In this document: positions 1-6,858 of the stretch, piece after piece
Numbering within the stretch: position 1 is the stretch's first letter
How the letters are laid out: each line of letters opens with the position of its first letter
Source of the DNA: Oscillospiraceae bacterium
Lineage (GTDB): Bacteria; Bacillota; Clostridia; Oscillospirales; UBA929
Assembly (NCBI GenBank): GCA_031258665.1
Contig: JAIRML010000111.1
Coordinates: 1-13,455 of the forward strand
Direction of reading: 5' to 3'
Length of the DNA stretch: 13,455 nucleotides
Position numbers and translations under genes: made by a program
Notes under the pieces: model-generated
Told to the model about the DNA's origin: nothing
Seen by the model: the letters and a program-made list of their open reading frames with translations, nothing else
Database searches by the model: none

Positions 1-16
1 CCGCAAACCGCACCCC

Positions 17-38
17 GCGAGGCGCCTCAGCGCCTCGC
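17..38. other. GC-rich hairpin upstream of cheW
   Basis: A perfect 9-bp inverted repeat (17-25 with 30-38) with a 4-base loop. No T-run follows on either strand, so it is not a standard intrinsic terminator. It may belong to the 3' end of a gene outside the window. Function unknown. Confidence 0.4.
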
Positions 39-51
39 TCCAACCCCCGTG

Positions 52-125
52 TTGTTGAAAAACAAAGTTTTTCAACAAATAAACGAGAATTTTGGGTTGT
101 GGGCTGCGGAGGCAGCCCACGTTAG
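52..125 (-). repeat. Two-hairpin intergenic repeat, copy R1
   Basis: Read on the minus strand: CTAACG, a 9-bp stem GTGGGCTGC/GCAGCCCAC (99-107 with 112-120, loop 108-111), the linker AACCCAAAATTCTCG, then a second hairpin. Here the second stem is 12 bp (52-63 with 67-78, loop AAA). It keeps the outer TTGTTG/CAACAA but has an A/T core instead of the CCGC/GCGG core of the other copies. Unlike the other clear copies it is not behind a recognisable stop codon; it sits in the cheW leader region. The strand is defined by hairpin order, with the GTGGG hairpin first. Confidence 0.85.
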
Positions 126-203
126 CCGGACGCCACCCAAAAGGGCGCCGCACGCCGCACAGAGCGGTGAGAAGCGCCCAAATCCCCCGGGAGAGTGAGA
201 AGC

Positions 204-677
204 ATGGATCAGGACAATTTGACTTTGCTCAGCGAAGAGGACGGCACCAGGGACCGGTACCTGACCTTTGCCGTCGGCGACGAGGACTACGGCGTGGAGA
301 TCGCCTATGTGACGGAGATCATCAACGTGCAGACCATTACCGAATTGCCGGAGCTGCCGCCATACATCCGGGGCATCATCAACCTGCGCGGCAAGATCGT
401 ACCCGTCATGGACGTACGCATCCGGTTTAGCAAGGAGCCGAGGGAATACACCGACCGCACCTGTATCATCGTCGTGGACATCGGTGACGCCGGGATCGGC
501 CTGATCGTCGACCTGGTGCGCGAGGTACTGGAGATCTCCGCCGAGCAGATTGTGCCGCCGTCCGAATCCAGGGCCACAGGCGGCAACCGCTACATCTCCG
601 GCATCGCCAAAACCGGCGCGGACATCAAGCTGCTGATCGACATCGAACGCCTTGTCTCAGATGAGGTGGCGATCTAA
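204..677 (+). CDS. cheW: CheW-like chemotaxis coupling protein
   Basis: A 157-residue single-domain CheW protein, the cytoplasmic adaptor that links chemoreceptors to the histidine kinase CheA. Nearly the whole protein is the CheW beta-barrel fold: RYLTFAVGDEDYGVEI (18-33), then the hallmark PPYIRGIINLRGKIVPVMD (52-70) including the conserved Arg of NLRG (residue 62), then an IGLIVDLVREVLEI segment (98-111). The length is normal for the family. ATG at 204 is chosen over the in-frame GTG at 195 because GGGAG at 189-193 lies 10 bases before 204 but only 1 base before 195. No other chemotaxis gene is in the window; partners may lie to the left or elsewhere. A strong hairpin terminator follows at once, and the next gene is convergent. 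The family call is firm. Whether it serves flagellar chemotaxis or another receptor array cannot be seen here. Confidence 0.95.
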   Translation: MDQDNLTLLSEEDGTRDRYLTFAVGDEDYGVEIAYVTEIINVQTITELPELPPYIRGIINLRGKIVPVMDVRIRFSKEPREYTDRTCIIVVDIGDAGIGLIVDLVREVLEISAEQIVPPSESRATGGNRYISGIAKTGADIKLLIDIERLVSDEVAI

Positions 678-716
678 GACAACACCGCCGGGCACAGTGC
701 CCGGCAGTGTTGTCTT
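676..716 (+). terminator. Rho-independent terminator of cheW
   Basis: A nearly perfect 41-base palindrome starting inside the cheW stop codon. The inner stem GCCGGGCAC/GTGCCCGGC (687-695 with 697-705) has a single-base loop as drawn. After one C/A mismatch the outer stem AAGACAACAC/GTGTTGTCTT (676-685 with 707-716) continues. The T-run is short, but the symmetric arms could act in both directions and also stop any readthrough from the convergent nitrogenase-like operon. Confidence 0.8.
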
Positions 717-723
717 TAGTAAC

Positions 724-780
724 TTATTGCCGCGAAGCGGCAATAAAAAACGAGAATTTGGGTTGTGGGGTGCGCCCATC
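724..780 (-). repeat. Two-hairpin intergenic repeat, copy R2 (shortened first hairpin)
   Basis: On the minus strand it starts on the base after the TGA stop of the downstream nitrogenase-like gene. The first hairpin is shortened to TGGG/CCCA (766-769 with 775-778), lacking the CTGC/GCAG part. The linker AACCCAAATTCTCG plus a T-run is kept. The second hairpin TTATTGCCGC/GCGGCAATAA (724-733 with 737-746, loop GAA) is perfect at 10 bp. Confidence 0.85.
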
Positions 781-2070
781 TCAGATCAAATGGTTGCGGG
801 TGTGGATGTCCTCCAGCAACTTGAGGCAGCCGCGGTAACCGGCATAGCCCTTGTCGAAGATCAGCTTCTCCGAACAGGGAAAGGTGTGGTTGACATACTT
901 GCACCGCAGCTCCAGCGCGGTTTCGCGCTCCAGCGCGCTTCCGTAAATCTGCGTGATTTCGTCCCGGTAGGCCCGGAGGATCTCTTTGATGCGCCACTGG
1001 TCGTTTTCCAGAAAGACAGCCGGCGGGCGGGGAAACTCCAGCGCCCCCAGGGCGGCTTCGACGGCCGCCCGCGCGTCCGCGTCCTCGATCTGGTCGGTCA
1101 CCACGGCCAGCACCGGGATCTGGCCAAAATCGTTCACAAGGAACCGAAGTGTCGCCGTCACAGTGCCGGCGTCGCCGACCAGCGCGACGCGGTGCTGTTC
1201 CATGTAGCCCGCCAGTGTAGAAAAGAAACTGTAGACATACGCCTCTTCCTCCGCGATGACCGCCTCCACGCGCGCCGGGTCGAGTCCAAGTGCGCCCCCG
1301 ACGGCGCGGACAAACCGGGTCGTCTCCGTGGGGCCCATGGGGCAGCAGTCGAAGCGGAGACTTTCGACACCATGCCGGTCGCGGAAGACTTGTTCGACCT
1401 CCCGCGCGAGCCAGGGGGAGAAGATCAGGTTGCAGGCGGCCCGAGCCGCCTGCCGGAAGGCGCCGACGCTCTCCTCCACGCCAAAGAACGTATTTGTCTT
1501 GACGCCCAGCCGGGCCAGGATGCGCCGGATCTCGTTCAAATTCCCCTGCCAGTAGAGGTCCTGGTATGGCACAATGCCAAAGAGGTTCACTGTGCGGCGG
1601 TCCGGGGCGCCGGCGCGTGGGCGGGTGAGAGCATCGCTCAGCACGCGCAGCGCCGTCTCATAGCCCGCGTAAGTATCGCCCTTGAACCCCGCCGTGTCCG
1701 CAAACACCAGTGGGACATCCTGAAACTCCGCGATCACGCTGCCCACATCGTCGCCGATGATCCCGGCCGTGCAGCCCGTGAGGACACAGTACAAGTCGCC
1801 GTCAAAGACCTCTATGGCCCCCCGGATTGTTTCGCGCAGCCGATCGAGCCCTCCAAAGACGATCTCTTTTTCCAGCATGACCGTACAGGGCGGTGTCACC
1901 ATGTAGGACTCGGCCTTCAGGCCGCCCTGATGGATCTGCCCCAGGTGGGTCATCTGGCTGCAACCAGGCCCCGTGTGCAAGATCGGCACCACACGGGGGA
2001 TCGCGAGCAATGTGCCGAGCGCGCCGCCCATGAGGCAGGAGGCGCGCGGGTTTTCTAAAATCTCAGGCAT
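781..2070 (-). CDS. Nitrogenase component 1-like subunit, NifK-type (second gene of pair)
   Basis: A 429-residue protein of the nitrogenase component 1 (NifD/NifK, oxidoreductase) superfamily. All three P-cluster-type cysteines are visible: C12 (SCLMGGALGTL), C37 (HTGPGCSQ) and C100 (TGCTAGIIGDDV). The VFGG motif (71-74) and C-terminal GYAGYRGCLKLLEDI (408-422) match the NifK pattern. It is shorter than true NifK (about 520). The start is ATG 2070 with AGAGG about 7 bases upstream, 46 bp after the stop of the first subunit, so the two are probably cotranscribed and form a heterotetramer-like complex. With all three cysteines kept it is unlike NifN, which keeps only one. The substrate is unknown. 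Known relatives include nitrogenase, NifEN, protochlorophyllide/chlorophyllide reductases, CfbD and methylthio-alkane reductase; I cannot assign it to one of these. No gene symbol is justified. Confidence 0.9.
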   Translation of the reverse strand: MPEILENPRASCLMGGALGTLLAIPRVVPILHTGPGCSQMTHLGQIHQGGLKAESYMVTPPCTVMLEKEIVFGGLDRLRETIRGAIEVFDGDLYCVLTGCTAGIIGDDVGSVIAEFQDVPLVFADTAGFKGDTYAGYETALRVLSDALTRPRAGAPDRRTVNLFGIVPYQDLYWQGNLNEIRRILARLGVKTNTFFGVEESVGAFRQAARAACNLIFSPWLAREVEQVFRDRHGVESLRFDCCPMGPTETTRFVRAVGGALGLDPARVEAVIAEEEAYVYSFFSTLAGYMEQHRVALVGDAGTVTATLRFLVNDFGQIPVLAVVTDQIEDADARAAVEAALGALEFPRPPAVFLENDQWRIKEILRAYRDEITQIYGSALERETALELRCKYVNHTFPCSEKLIFDKGYAGYRGCLKLLEDIHTRNHLI

Positions 2071-2116
2071 GGCAGTCCCTCTCTTCGGCGCTGTCTGCGC
2101 GCGATGCGGGCAGATG

Positions 2117-3553
2117 TCACACGATGTATTTGAAGGCGTTTTCGGCGTACCAGGCGTCCCGGTAGGGGAGTTTTTTGTGCGCCGCCAATTTTTTTACAAA
2201 ATTTGGGTTATCCAGCGCGTCGGCCAACTTGACGGCCAGCGACGCGAGGCCCCGATAGCCGAAGGTCACGTCTTTCCGGTCCACCTGGAACACGGCGGGG
2301 ACCCCTTGGCGGCGCGCCTGGTCGACGCCCATGCCGAGAAAGAGGTCCGCGTCCAGTTTTCGGATGAGATTTGCCTGTTCGTAGGCCTGCGCGCCATTCA
2401 GCGTGAGCAGGGTCTCCGGGCCGAAGGTGTCCGACAGTTTGGTGAGCTCGTCGCTCAAAAAGTCGTCGTAGAGGGCCGTTTGCACCGCGACTACCTCAAA
2501 CCCGAAGTCGCGGGCCAGCGCCACGTTGGAGAGGCTGCGCATCAGGTTGGTCGTGATCACGACCCGCTTGCCCCGGATACGCTGCCGGATCTCCCGGATC
2601 TTTGGCATGTATTTGGCCCGCTCCCGCGTGAGATACGCCTCGGCCTCGGGCTCGCGGCCCACCTCCCGGGCGATGCCGCGCAGCCACTCGTCCGTCTCTT
2701 CCGAGCCGATGGGCAACACAAAGCGGGTGTAGGGGATGTCATAGGTCCGCTGCAGGTAGGCGAGCAGGTCGTCCGCAAACGCCGAACAGATGGAAGTGGA
2801 GACACGGGCGGACGCCATCCGCCGGAAATCCGCCAGTGAACCGGCAAAGGGCAGAAAATTCGCCTCCAGCCCCAGGGCCGCCAGCATCTCGGTCAGGTAG
2901 GCCCGGTCCAGGGCGCCGCAGGTGGGCAGGATGATCACATTGACTAGATTGTCCTGCCGCACCGGGTGGATGTCCCGGAAAAGATACCGCTGGATGCCGT
3001 GGAAGGCCACATCGCTGCCTGTGATCGGGATCTTGGACCGGAACCCCTCACAAAAGACCGGGACCAGCACGGCCTTCAGACCCGGTTGCATCTCTTCGAT
3101 CACCGCCTCCACGTCGTCTCCAATGATGCCGGAGGCGCAGGACATCATGATCGAGATGACCTCGGGGTCGTAGCGCCGGACCGCCTCCCCGATGGCCCGC
3201 CGGAGCTTGTCCTCTCCGCCCATGATGATGTCGCGCTCGTCCAGATTGGTGGAAAGGATACGGCTGTTTTCGTGCGGCGCGCCGGTCATTGCGCGGTAAA
3301 GTTTGACGTTGCCGTTCTCCATCGCCATGCCGCCGGCACAGCCGAGCGGCGCATGGGCAATGATCACGGAGTTGTGGATGGACTGCATGACGCGCACGGC
3401 CGTCACGAGCGGGCACTGCTGCGCCTGCATGAAGGTGCGATTGACATTTTGCATGCACCCGGCTCGAAATTTGTGGTCCATCTCACAGAAGGCGCCGGCG
3501 TCCCCGTAATATGTGTTGTGCCGGCCCTCGCGATTGAGCCCTCGGCCCGCCAT
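2117..3553 (-). CDS. Nitrogenase component 1-like subunit, NifD-type (first gene of pair)
   Basis: A 478-residue nitrogenase component 1 superfamily protein. The P-cluster-type cysteines are C47 (QQCPLV), C72 (AHAPLGCAGG) and C139 (MMSCASGIIGDDV). C256 (STSICSAFADDLLAYLQ) aligns by eye with the NifD Cys that holds the iron-molybdenum cofactor. The NifD cofactor His region (..YHG..) reads FGYRGLASL here, with Arg434. Two more cysteines (C23, C33) form an N-terminal CX9C. The start is ATG 3553, preceded by AAAGGGGGGG 7 bases upstream. In-frame extensions to 3655 are rejected because they would begin at or before the predicted transcription start. It heads a two-gene operon with its own promoter. 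An electron-donating NifH-type ATPase would be expected but is not in the window. The superfamily is firm, the reaction unknown. Confidence 0.9.
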   Translation of the reverse strand: MAGRGLNREGRHNTYYGDAGAFCEMDHKFRAGCMQNVNRTFMQAQQCPLVTAVRVMQSIHNSVIIAHAPLGCAGGMAMENGNVKLYRAMTGAPHENSRILSTNLDERDIIMGGEDKLRRAIGEAVRRYDPEVISIMMSCASGIIGDDVEAVIEEMQPGLKAVLVPVFCEGFRSKIPITGSDVAFHGIQRYLFRDIHPVRQDNLVNVIILPTCGALDRAYLTEMLAALGLEANFLPFAGSLADFRRMASARVSTSICSAFADDLLAYLQRTYDIPYTRFVLPIGSEETDEWLRGIAREVGREPEAEAYLTRERAKYMPKIREIRQRIRGKRVVITTNLMRSLSNVALARDFGFEVVAVQTALYDDFLSDELTKLSDTFGPETLLTLNGAQAYEQANLIRKLDADLFLGMGVDQARRQGVPAVFQVDRKDVTFGYRGLASLAVKLADALDNPNFVKKLAAHKKLPYRDAWYAENAFKYIV

Positions 3554-3607
3554 GGGCGACCCCCCCTTTTTTGCGTTGCTGGTGGACACAGATGCGGCCC
3601 GGTCATA

Positions 3608-3625
3608 GTATACATATATGTTTAC
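3608..3625. promoter_or_regulatory. Palindromic candidate operator just downstream of the promoter
   Basis: GTATACATATATGTTTAC is an 18-bp inverted repeat with one mismatched pair (3611/3622). It lies about 12-30 bases after the predicted transcription start of the nitrogenase-like operon, where a repressor would block transcription. It is AT-rich inside a GC-rich context. The regulator is unknown; the sequence does not match a Fur-box consensus that I know. Confidence 0.5.
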
Positions 3626-3643
3626 ATCATCATCTTTCATTTT

Positions 3644-3672
3644 AGCATACCGCAAAGCGGGCCGTTTGTCAA
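3644..3672 (-). promoter_or_regulatory. Sigma-A promoter of the nitrogenase-like operon
   Basis: Minus-strand -35 TTGACA (3667-3672), exact 17-bp spacer, -10 TATGCT (3644-3649). Transcription would start near 3637, giving a leader of about 85 bases before the ATG at 3553. This also decides the start codon of the first gene. Confidence 0.8.
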
Positions 3673-3762
3673 GCCCCCGCGGACCGGCGTGGTTTTCGTT
3701 TCGGCCGGGTCATTCAGCTGCGCTCCGTTCCCACGCCAAAAATAAACCATATTTTTCCATAT

Positions 3763-3844
3763 CCGGCCTTTGCTTTGCAAAAAAGTGTCCGGCTGAGCAT
3801 GAGGTTTTTTGGGCTGTGGGTGCCACCCGCGTTAGAGGCACCCA
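3763..3844 (-). repeat. Degenerate two-hairpin repeat, copy R3, at the 3' end of the DUF4143 ATPase gene
   Basis: On the minus strand this carries CTAACGCGGG followed by GGCACCCACAGCCCAAAA, resembling the consensus CTAACGTGGG...CCCACAACCCAAAA. An 8-bp stem TGGGTGCC/GGCACCCA (3817-3824 with 3837-3844) encloses the ATPase stop codon. About 25 bases further on is a second hairpin (CCGG/CCGG outer, TTTGC/GCAAA inner, 3763-3792). It is clearly diverged and may be an independent terminator that only resembles the family. Confidence 0.5.
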
Positions 3845-5049
3845 GTCCCCTGTCTGCTCAACCAATCGATCAGGTTCAGTTGATGTATACCGTCGTAGTC
3901 GCCGGTAAAATTGTCCAGCGTTATCAGGAATTTAGGGTAGTTATCCCTTGTCTGTTTCAGCGGGGCAAGCTCGCGCTCCAATGTCGTTTCATCCAAAACA
4001 GTGGCCGATACTTGATAATACTCCGTCTGTTTATCCCGCACGGCGACAAAATCAATCTCTGTACCGCGTCCCGCCTTGCCGATGTTGACCGTGTATCCCC
4101 ACCGCAAAAGCTCTAAATAGACAATATTTTCTATCTGATGCCCGATGTCCTTACCCTGTGTGCCGAGAATCATATTTCGCAGGCCTGTGTCGCAGATGTA
4201 ATACTTACTTTCGGATTTCAGGTGGATTTTTCCCTTGATGTCATAACGCTGCACCTTGTAGAACAGATAGCTGTCGCAAAGGGCTTCGAGATAAGTTTCG
4301 ACGGTTGCCACGCCTGTGGGGCGACCATTTGAGGTCAGCGTGTCCGCTATCTTCTTTGCGGATATGGGGCTGCCCACATTGCTCGCCAAAAATCTGATGA
4401 CGGACTTCAAGAGGGTGATGTCGTTTAGTTTCTTTCGTGTCATCACATCTTTAACGAGTACGGTATTATATATACCCTCCAAGTATTGGCTGTTGGCGAG
4501 GGAATTGTCCACAAAGCGGACGGCATAGGGAAACGCACCCATATTCATATATTGATTGAACCGCTCCCGCTTATCGACGGTGGACACCGCCTCGCTGTAC
4601 TCCACAAAGGAGAGCGGCAGCATATCTATCTCGATATACCGCGCACTCAACTTGGTGGCAAGCTCGCCCGACAACATATGGGCATTTGACCCTGTGATAT
4701 AGATGTCAAGCTTCTTTTTGAGAAACAGGCTTGACACGGCCTTTTCGTAGTCCTTGCAGTTTTGGATTTCATCAATAAACACATACGTCCATTTGCCATT
4801 GACGATGTGGGATTTCACATATTCGTGCAACTTTTTATGGTCAAGCAGTTCCGAAAAATCCTCGTCTTCCAAATTGATGAAGATGATCTGCTCGTTCATC
4901 ACGCCGTCCACTTTCAGGCGGTTAATATACAATTCAAACAACGTGGACTTGCCGCAACGCCTCACCCCCGTGATAACCTTTATCATTTCTTCCTCGCGCC
5001 ACATAGCGAGCTGGTCTAAATAGGCCCTGCGCTCTATCAATTTGTTCAT
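3832..5049 (-). CDS. AAA ATPase with DUF4143 / PD-(D/E)XK-like C-terminal domain
   Basis: A 405-residue ATPase of the widespread AAA_14-DUF4143 family. Walker A GVRRCGKST is at 28-36, Walker B YVFIDEIQN at 89-97, and a sensor-like ITGSNA at 118-123. A winged-helix-like middle region runs about 200-290. The C-terminal nuclease-like fold has EIDF at 331-334 and YYQVS at 344-348; Q in place of the catalytic K is usual for this family and suggests no standard nuclease activity. The biological role of the family is unsettled. ATG 5049 is preferred over an in-frame TTG at 5100 because the promoter would start transcription near 5097 and AAAGGGG lies 11 bases upstream of 5049. Its codon choice is more AT-rich than its neighbours, suggesting acquisition by transfer. 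It is divergent from the second ATPase gene. Confidence 0.9.
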   Translation of the reverse strand: MNKLIERRAYLDQLAMWREEEMIKVITGVRRCGKSTLFELYINRLKVDGVMNEQIIFINLEDEDFSELLDHKKLHEYVKSHIVNGKWTYVFIDEIQNCKDYEKAVSSLFLKKKLDIYITGSNAHMLSGELATKLSARYIEIDMLPLSFVEYSEAVSTVDKRERFNQYMNMGAFPYAVRFVDNSLANSQYLEGIYNTVLVKDVMTRKKLNDITLLKSVIRFLASNVGSPISAKKIADTLTSNGRPTGVATVETYLEALCDSYLFYKVQRYDIKGKIHLKSESKYYICDTGLRNMILGTQGKDIGHQIENIVYLELLRWGYTVNIGKAGRGTEIDFVAVRDKQTEYYQVSATVLDETTLERELAPLKQTRDNYPKFLITLDNFTGDYDGIHQLNLIDWLSRQGTGCL

Positions 5050-5103
5050 AGCAACCGCCGCCCCTTTCCGTGTCTGTCGGCCACTCCGATAGGATTCCAA
5101 CTC

Positions 5104-5132
5104 ATTGTACCAAATCCAAACAAAAAATGCAA
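5104..5132 (-). promoter_or_regulatory. Promoter of the DUF4143 ATPase gene
   Basis: Minus strand: -35 TTGCAT (5127-5132), 17-bp spacer, -10 TACAAT (5104-5109). The expected start near 5097 gives a leader of about 48 bases before ATG 5049. Confidence 0.7.
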
Positions 5133-5142
5133 GAATTTTTTA

Positions 5143-5185
5143 AAACGAGCAATCTCTTGCAGTATTTACAAGAAATTGCTCGTTT
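5143..5185 (-). terminator. Long hairpin, probably the old terminator of the S-layer gene remnant
   Basis: The stem pairs AAACGAGCAAT (5143-5153) with ATTGCTCGTTT (5175-5185), then after a C/A mismatch TCTTG (5155-5159) with CAAGA (5169-5173), around a 9-base loop. On the minus strand a TTTT run follows the stem. It lies just after the SLH remnant stop and just upstream of the DUF4143 ATPase promoter, so it would insulate that gene. Confidence 0.6.
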
Positions 5186-5218
5186 GTCTATATCTTTATA
5201 ACTCACACAATCGAGAGA

Positions 5219-5323
5219 TCATTCGCCGTCCATTGCCAGCGCAAACCTGTGCAGCATGGCCGCAACCTCCGCTCTGGTGGCGTGGCCCTTCGGGTCAAAG
5301 AGGTTGCCGGGCTTGCCGCTGAC
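5219..5323 (-). pseudogene. 3' remnant of an S-layer homology (SLH) protein gene
   Basis: The minus strand encodes about 34 residues ending in a stop: SGKPGNLFDPKGHATRAEV then AAMLHRFALAMDGE. FDPKG.ATRAEVAAMLHRF is the typical end of a final SLH domain, which anchors surface proteins to secondary cell-wall polymer. The frame stays open upstream to ATG 5419, but that stretch does not resemble SLH sequence and overlaps the promoter of the + strand ATPase gene. I read it as a truncated gene whose 5' part was lost when the + strand ATPase segment arrived. A terminator-like hairpin still follows it. Confidence 0.7.
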
Positions 5324-5405
5324 ATTTGGCCCGCGAAAACTTCCGATTTTTGGTAAATTCTCCGGGGCGTGGTGCGATGCCCGATTGGTCTTTTTCAGAT
5401 GTCTA

Positions 5406-5434
5406 TTGACAAATCCCATTGTAATAATTATAAT
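5406..5434 (+). promoter_or_regulatory. Consensus sigma-A promoter of the DUF234 ATPase gene
   Basis: -35 TTGACA (5406-5411), exactly 17 bp, -10 TATAAT (5429-5434): both hexamers match the consensus fully. Transcription should start near 5441. A strong ribosome binding site TTGGAGG (5463-5469) precedes ATG 5477. Confidence 0.85.
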
Positions 5435-5476
5435 AATATTATGCTTATCACGTAATTAGTAATTGGAGGAATAGCA

Positions 5477-6856
5477 ATGTTCGTGGGGAGAAAGTCGGAG
5501 CTTGCCACGCTTAAAAAGCTATACAACCGCCCCGGGTTTCAGTTCGTTGTGGTGTATGGGCGGCGGCGCGTGGGCAAAACAGCGCTCATCAATGAATTTG
5601 TGAGGGGCAAACCGAATGTATTCTTTGCGGCAAGCGAAAGTTCGGCGATGGACAATCTTGTTTCTTTGAGCCGCTGTGTTGGCGGGAGTATGACAGCGCC
5701 TGTTTTCGGTGATTACGAAAGCGTGTTGACGGAAATATTTTTGCGCGCTGCGCGTGAACGTTTTGTGTTTGTGATCGACGAGTATCCGTATCTTGCCGAG
5801 GCGTATCGCGGCGTTTCCTCCCTTTTGCAGGTGCTCATCGACAAACACCAACAAAACAGTCAGCTTTTTCTGATCTTGTGCGGGTCAAGTATGTCGTTTA
5901 TGGAAAATCAAGTTTTGGGCTACCAATCTCCGCTTTATGGGCGAAGAACGGCGCAGTGCAAGGTCTTGCCGTTTGACTATTTTGACTGCGCGGAGATGTA
6001 TCCTTCGTTCTCGAATGAGGACAAAATCGCGCTCTATGGTGTCACCGGAGGGGTCCCTGAGTACGCCGCGCGCATTGACCCGATGCTGTCCCTTCGTGAC
6101 AACCTGCTCGACTTATTGTTCGACTCTTCGGGGCGGTTGTTCGAGGAGCCGCCGAATCTTCTGAAACAGGAACTAAAAAACCCGCAGACATACAATTCGA
6201 TCATCTCGGCAATTGCTTCGGGGCACACGCGGTTGAACGAGATCGCCACCGCCGCCGGCATCGAAACAAGCCAGTGCAGCCATATGTTGGCGACGCTCAT
6301 CTCGCTTGGGCTGGTGAAGAAGGAGCTGCCGACGGTAAGCCCCAACCCGCGCAAGGGCATTTATTTACTGGCCGACCAAATGTTTCGGTTTTGGTATCGC
6401 TTTGTACTGCCGAACCAAAGCCGTATACTTGTCGGAATCGGCGATGTCGTCTGTGACGAAGTTTTGTCGGACCAGTTCCACGCCTTCCTCGGGTTGACCT
6501 TTGAGGAGTGCTGTAAGCAATATATGTGGCGGCTTTTGCGCGCAAAATCAGCGCCTGTGAATTTTCGTGAAGTCGGACGTTGGTGGGGAAGTAACCGTGC
6601 CGAACGCCGTGAGGAGGAGATCGACATCATAGCGTGGAACGCCACCGCCGCCATTTTCAGTGAGTGCAAGTGGCGCAGCGCCTCGACAGGCCTCGATGCG
6701 CTTGACGAACTTGTCCGCAAGTCACAAATCTTTGGGCAATTCAACGAAAAGCACCACTGGCTGTTTTCCCAATCGGGTTATACCGACGCGCTCAAAGAAA
6801 GAGCCGCACACGAGAAAAGTGTACGGCTTGTGGAGCTGTGGGAAATGTTCGCATAA
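5477..6856 (+). CDS. AAA ATPase with DUF234 / PD-(D/E)XK-like C-terminal domain
   Basis: A 459-residue ATPase of the ATPase_2/DUF234 type. N-terminal MFVGRKSEL (1-9) leads to Walker A YGRRRVGKTAL (27-37), Walker B FVFVIDEYPYL (96-106) and a sensor CGSS (135-138). A winged-helix stretch runs about 235-285 (NEIATAAGIETSQCSHML). The C-terminal nuclease-like core has E343/E344, EID at 381-383 and ECKW at 396-399, so an intact D...ExK set is visible and nuclease activity is possible. Cellular function of the family is not settled; roles in mobile elements or DNA handling are speculation. It has a perfect consensus promoter, a leader of about 36 bases and a strong ribosome binding site. Base composition is more AT-rich than the flanking genes. 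A repeat (copy R4) begins two bases after its TAA. Confidence 0.9.
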   Translation: MFVGRKSELATLKKLYNRPGFQFVVVYGRRRVGKTALINEFVRGKPNVFFAASESSAMDNLVSLSRCVGGSMTAPVFGDYESVLTEIFLRAARERFVFVIDEYPYLAEAYRGVSSLLQVLIDKHQQNSQLFLILCGSSMSFMENQVLGYQSPLYGRRTAQCKVLPFDYFDCAEMYPSFSNEDKIALYGVTGGVPEYAARIDPMLSLRDNLLDLLFDSSGRLFEEPPNLLKQELKNPQTYNSIISAIASGHTRLNEIATAAGIETSQCSHMLATLISLGLVKKELPTVSPNPRKGIYLLADQMFRFWYRFVLPNQSRILVGIGDVVCDEVLSDQFHAFLGLTFEECCKQYMWRLLRAKSAPVNFREVGRWWGSNRAERREEEIDIIAWNATAAIFSECKWRSASTGLDALDELVRKSQIFGQFNEKHHWLFSQSGYTDALKERAAHEKSVRLVELWEMFA

Positions 6857-6858
6857 CA

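Noticed and set aside
92..430. + strand frame overlapping the start of cheW
   Set aside because: It begins in repeat R1, is Arg/His-rich and runs in a different frame from the well-supported CheW.
652..2058. Long + strand open frame antisense to the NifK-like gene
   Set aside because: It mirrors the coding strand's GC-rich codon structure, resembles no family, and covers a gene with clear conserved cysteines on the minus strand.
3554..3655. 34-residue upstream extension of the NifD-like protein
   Set aside because: It overlaps the -10 box and the predicted transcription start, and includes the palindrome; the ATG at 3553 has a strong ribosome binding site.
1973..3745. Two + strand open frames over the NifD-like gene
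   Set aside because: Antisense shadows without recognisable domains; the minus strand has the family motifs, a promoter and a ribosome binding site.
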